Below are positions 61,886-64,000 of a DNA stretch of 64,000 nucleotides, piece after piece (position 1 is the stretch's first letter; each line of letters starts with the position of its first letter). A program made the translations under genes and the position numbers. The stretch lies in NCBI GenBank assembly GCA_023525715.1, contig CM042016.1, forward strand, positions 65,735,382 to 65,799,381, written 5' to 3'. The notes beneath the pieces were generated by a model. That model saw nothing but the letters and a program-made list of their open reading frames with translations. It had not been told where the DNA came from and searched no databases. This DNA is from Cichorium intybus (Eukaryota > Streptophyta > Magnoliopsida > Asterales > Asteraceae).

Positions 61886-64000
61886 ATGGCTGAAGCATCA
61901 TCTCAAACAACTGAAGCATTCACCATCCCCGTTCTCAAGAACCAGTCTGCTAATCTGGTTCTCCGGAACGATCTGAAGCTTTACCCTCAACCGATTGATG
62001 CGTTGGTGGAATCTCTAAAAAGGTCTGTTCTTGGTTATGCTTTCACTTGTACTCCCTCTGTTCATGCGACTCTGGTTCACAGGGCTCACTACACATCTAA
62101 TGCCTTATTTGACTCCAACAACCAAGGCAAATATGTGTTTTATGAGGCTATCGACTCAAAGGGTAAGACCAAGAAGATACAACTGACCAAGGAGAAGTTT
62201 GCTGAAGCTCTTCATCTTCCAGTCTACAACTCGAAGGAAATGGTGGTCCCATCTTCTGATCAACTGGTTGCCATGGTCAACGAGATGGGGTATGAACCCC
62301 TGCTTGAAAGGATCAGCACTTTCAAGAAAAATCAACTTCCTGATCTCTGGAGATACTTCTTCAGTATCTTCCTTAGATGTCTTTCTAGAAGAACCTCTGG
62401 CTTGGACTCAGCAAGCGTTGCATTCCAAGGCCTCCTCTATGGAATCTACTATGATGTCAAAGTAGATTTCGTATAAATTCTCTGGGCTGATTTCTGCTCC
62501 TACATAAACCATAGCCTGAAGGGAACAGAAATTGCAAATCCCAGATTTTGGGCGATTGTTGTATATGCACACTACCAGCAAACAGGGTATGTTCCTGAAC
62601 CCTCACTCGCTAAGATGAAATTCACTCCAATCGCAATTCCTGCCCTTGATGAAGAACCAGCAACCTTCTGTGCTCAAATTCCTAAGGCTATGCTCTCTAA
62701 AGTGCCCTTGGAGTGCAATGAGGTAAACATATACAGGAATACTCTTATTATTCCATACCCTGTACGTGATATTACTCAGGAAGGGATTCAGACTGCAGCA
62801 GCAAAGACCCAAACAAAAGCTAAGGGCAAGAAGAAAACAGCTGGTGGACCAAGTGGTCCAAAGAAAATCGAGAAAAAGAGAAAGGCTTCGGAGCAGACCA
62901 CTCCAAAAAGAAAACAACCGAAGCGGTCAAGGAAATTGACCATTGTGGATGAGCCTTCGAAGACTGAGAAAAACCCCGAAGCCATTCCAGAAGAAGAAGA
63001 AGAAGGACCCCAATCCTCACCGATCCATGAAACAAGACCATCCACTCCACCAGACACTACTGAACCACAATCACCACCAAAAACAACCAGACCTTATACA
63101 CCTCCTCATACAACAACTCCACCACCTTCTCCTACCACAAGTGCTCAACAAACGACAACCATCCACACACCCTCATCCGAAGTGCCACCTCCTTCACCAC
63201 CAAAGTCAACCTCCATTGAAACACTAATAATTTCATCCGCTTCGGATCCATTTTTGAACACTTCCACAACTGGTCTGGATACATCCCTGCCGGATTATCC
63301 ATTCCAAGATGACTTGGATTTCGAAGCCAAAATTTCTTCACAACCCCCATCCACCGAAGAGGCCGTGGCTGCCTTTCACGTGGCACCAATCGCCATTGAA
63401 GAAAACGATGATGAAGGTCTGGATGATACAGACTTCATCTTGGGTAAACAATATAAAATCCTCAATCGAAAACTGGAAGTTTTGCTACAAACCAACACTG
63501 GCTTCAATCCCACAAAGAAGCATGAAGCTGGTGTTGAGGACCTGATTGCTGAGGTCCAAAAATCCTTGACCGGGAAAATGGAAGAATTGGTCAAGGCTTC
63601 AGAACAACGTGTTATGGAGAAACAAATAGAAATCCAGAGGGCCATTGAAAGGAAGCTCAATACAGCGGTTGAGCAGATGAATGAGAAGCACCAGCTCCTT
63701 AAGGCGCAAAATGATAAACAAATTGAGGAGCTGGTGAGAAAAATGGAGTTATCTAACTTTGAAGTAACTAATGAGCTGCATGATCTTAGGACATCAACTG
63801 AGTCGGGTTTGCCAAACACCTGTCTGATGCCCACAAACGTGTGGAAGAGCTCACTGCGGAATTATCATCCTCTGCAGTGGCTACCTTTGTCAATGAACTC
63901 CGAACCACAAATCAAGCGATCATCACCGATGTAGTCACAAAGCTGAAGACCACCCTTCAACCTATGATCAACGTCTCCTTAAAAATGGAGAGATCGCAGG
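61886..64000 (+). pseudogene. 3' ORF of C5, unknown function, one stop and one frameshift
   Basis: ATG 61886 (MAEASSQTTEAFTIPVLKN). A roughly 200-residue globular part ends at TAA 62474-62476, and the same frame continues (ILWADFCSYINHSLKG) without other breaks to about 63800. There a one-base loss or two-base gain shifts the frame, and it stays open in the new frame to 64000. Parts in order: globular domain (to about 62770), basic Lys/Arg-rich segment (KAKGKKKTAGGPSG, KRKQPKRSRK), Glu run, long Pro/Thr/Ser-rich segment (63020-63200), acidic part, and a coiled coil (63440 onward, EVQKSLTGKMEELVKASEQR). No signal peptide or membrane segment is visible, so an envelope role is not supported. C3 has a decayed relative. 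I do not recognise the family. Confidence 0.75.

Larger units (their letters stand above)
53417..64000 (+). mobile_element. Sirevirus-like Ty1/Copia C5, runs off the right edge
   Basis: 5' LTR (53417-53889), tRNA-iMet primer site, gag with a long extension, protease, integrase, RNase H without RT, a 2 kb non-coding part and a long 3' ORF that is still open at the edge. A downstream ORF after pol is the hallmark of the Sirevirus lineage, so I infer that group. It inserted into C4, leaving a likely target copy AATTA at 53412-53416. It is related to C1 (gag extension) and C3 (3' ORF). Confidence 0.85.

Noticed and set aside
61886..63934. Envelope protein
   Set aside because: The 3' ORF shows no signal peptide, membrane segment or cysteine pattern; it is basic, Pro-rich and coiled-coil.

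Overview
This 64 kb window is plant nuclear DNA made almost entirely of LTR retrotransposons, nested inside one another. The evidence for a plant is that it carries chromodomain Ty3 elements (Tekay/Del type), Athila/Tat-type Ty3 elements with a tRNA-Asp-like primer site, and Ty1/Copia elements with tRNA-iMet primer sites, including Sirevirus-like ones with an extra 3' ORF. The style of the proteins suggests a eudicot, possibly Asteraceae, but that is an impression and not shown. I found no convincing single-copy host gene, no rRNA or tRNA gene and no CRISPR array.

Layout. 1-944: edge of an LTR (element X, minus strand) with a cluster of GATCGGGTCGCGATC repeats. 945-7227: Tekay-like T1 (+), cut by X and carrying two nonsense codons and a frameshift. 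7234-18973: Tekay-like T2 (-) with both LTRs, gag, a 1207-codon pol frame and an extra leader ORF. T1 and T2 lie tail to tail with only 6 bases between them, giving an imperfect palindrome with arms of about 6.27 kb. 18974-20828: 3' end of an Athila-like element A1 (+). 20829-23769 and 37984 to about 39300: Sirevirus-like Copia C1 (-). C1 is split by Athila-like A2 (23770-37978, -, target duplication GAGGC), which is itself split by a young Copia element C2 (24595-32186, -, target duplication ATTAT, LTRs differing at 6 of 643 sites).

Right half. About 41100-44040: a decayed Sirevirus-like 3' ORF region (C3, +). 45556-47780: a gag-only element G1 (+, target duplication CTAAA). 49109-53416: Copia C4 (+), cut in its RNase H region by the Sirevirus-like Copia C5 (53417 to beyond 64000, +). 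C5 has lost its reverse transcriptase but keeps a long 3' ORF.

How the parts work together. Gag builds the particle, protease cuts the polyprotein, reverse transcriptase and RNase H copy the RNA from a tRNA primer, and integrase inserts the copy. Almost every coding region here is broken. The best preserved are C2 (one amber codon in integrase), T2 pol (a frameshift in the chromodomain) and G1 gag. Besides gag-pol, three families carry accessory ORFs: T2 in its leader, A2 (two ORFs, one resembling the ATHILA ORF-1 family) and C3/C5 (3' ORF). C1 and C5 also share an unusually long segment between the gag zinc knuckle and the protease.
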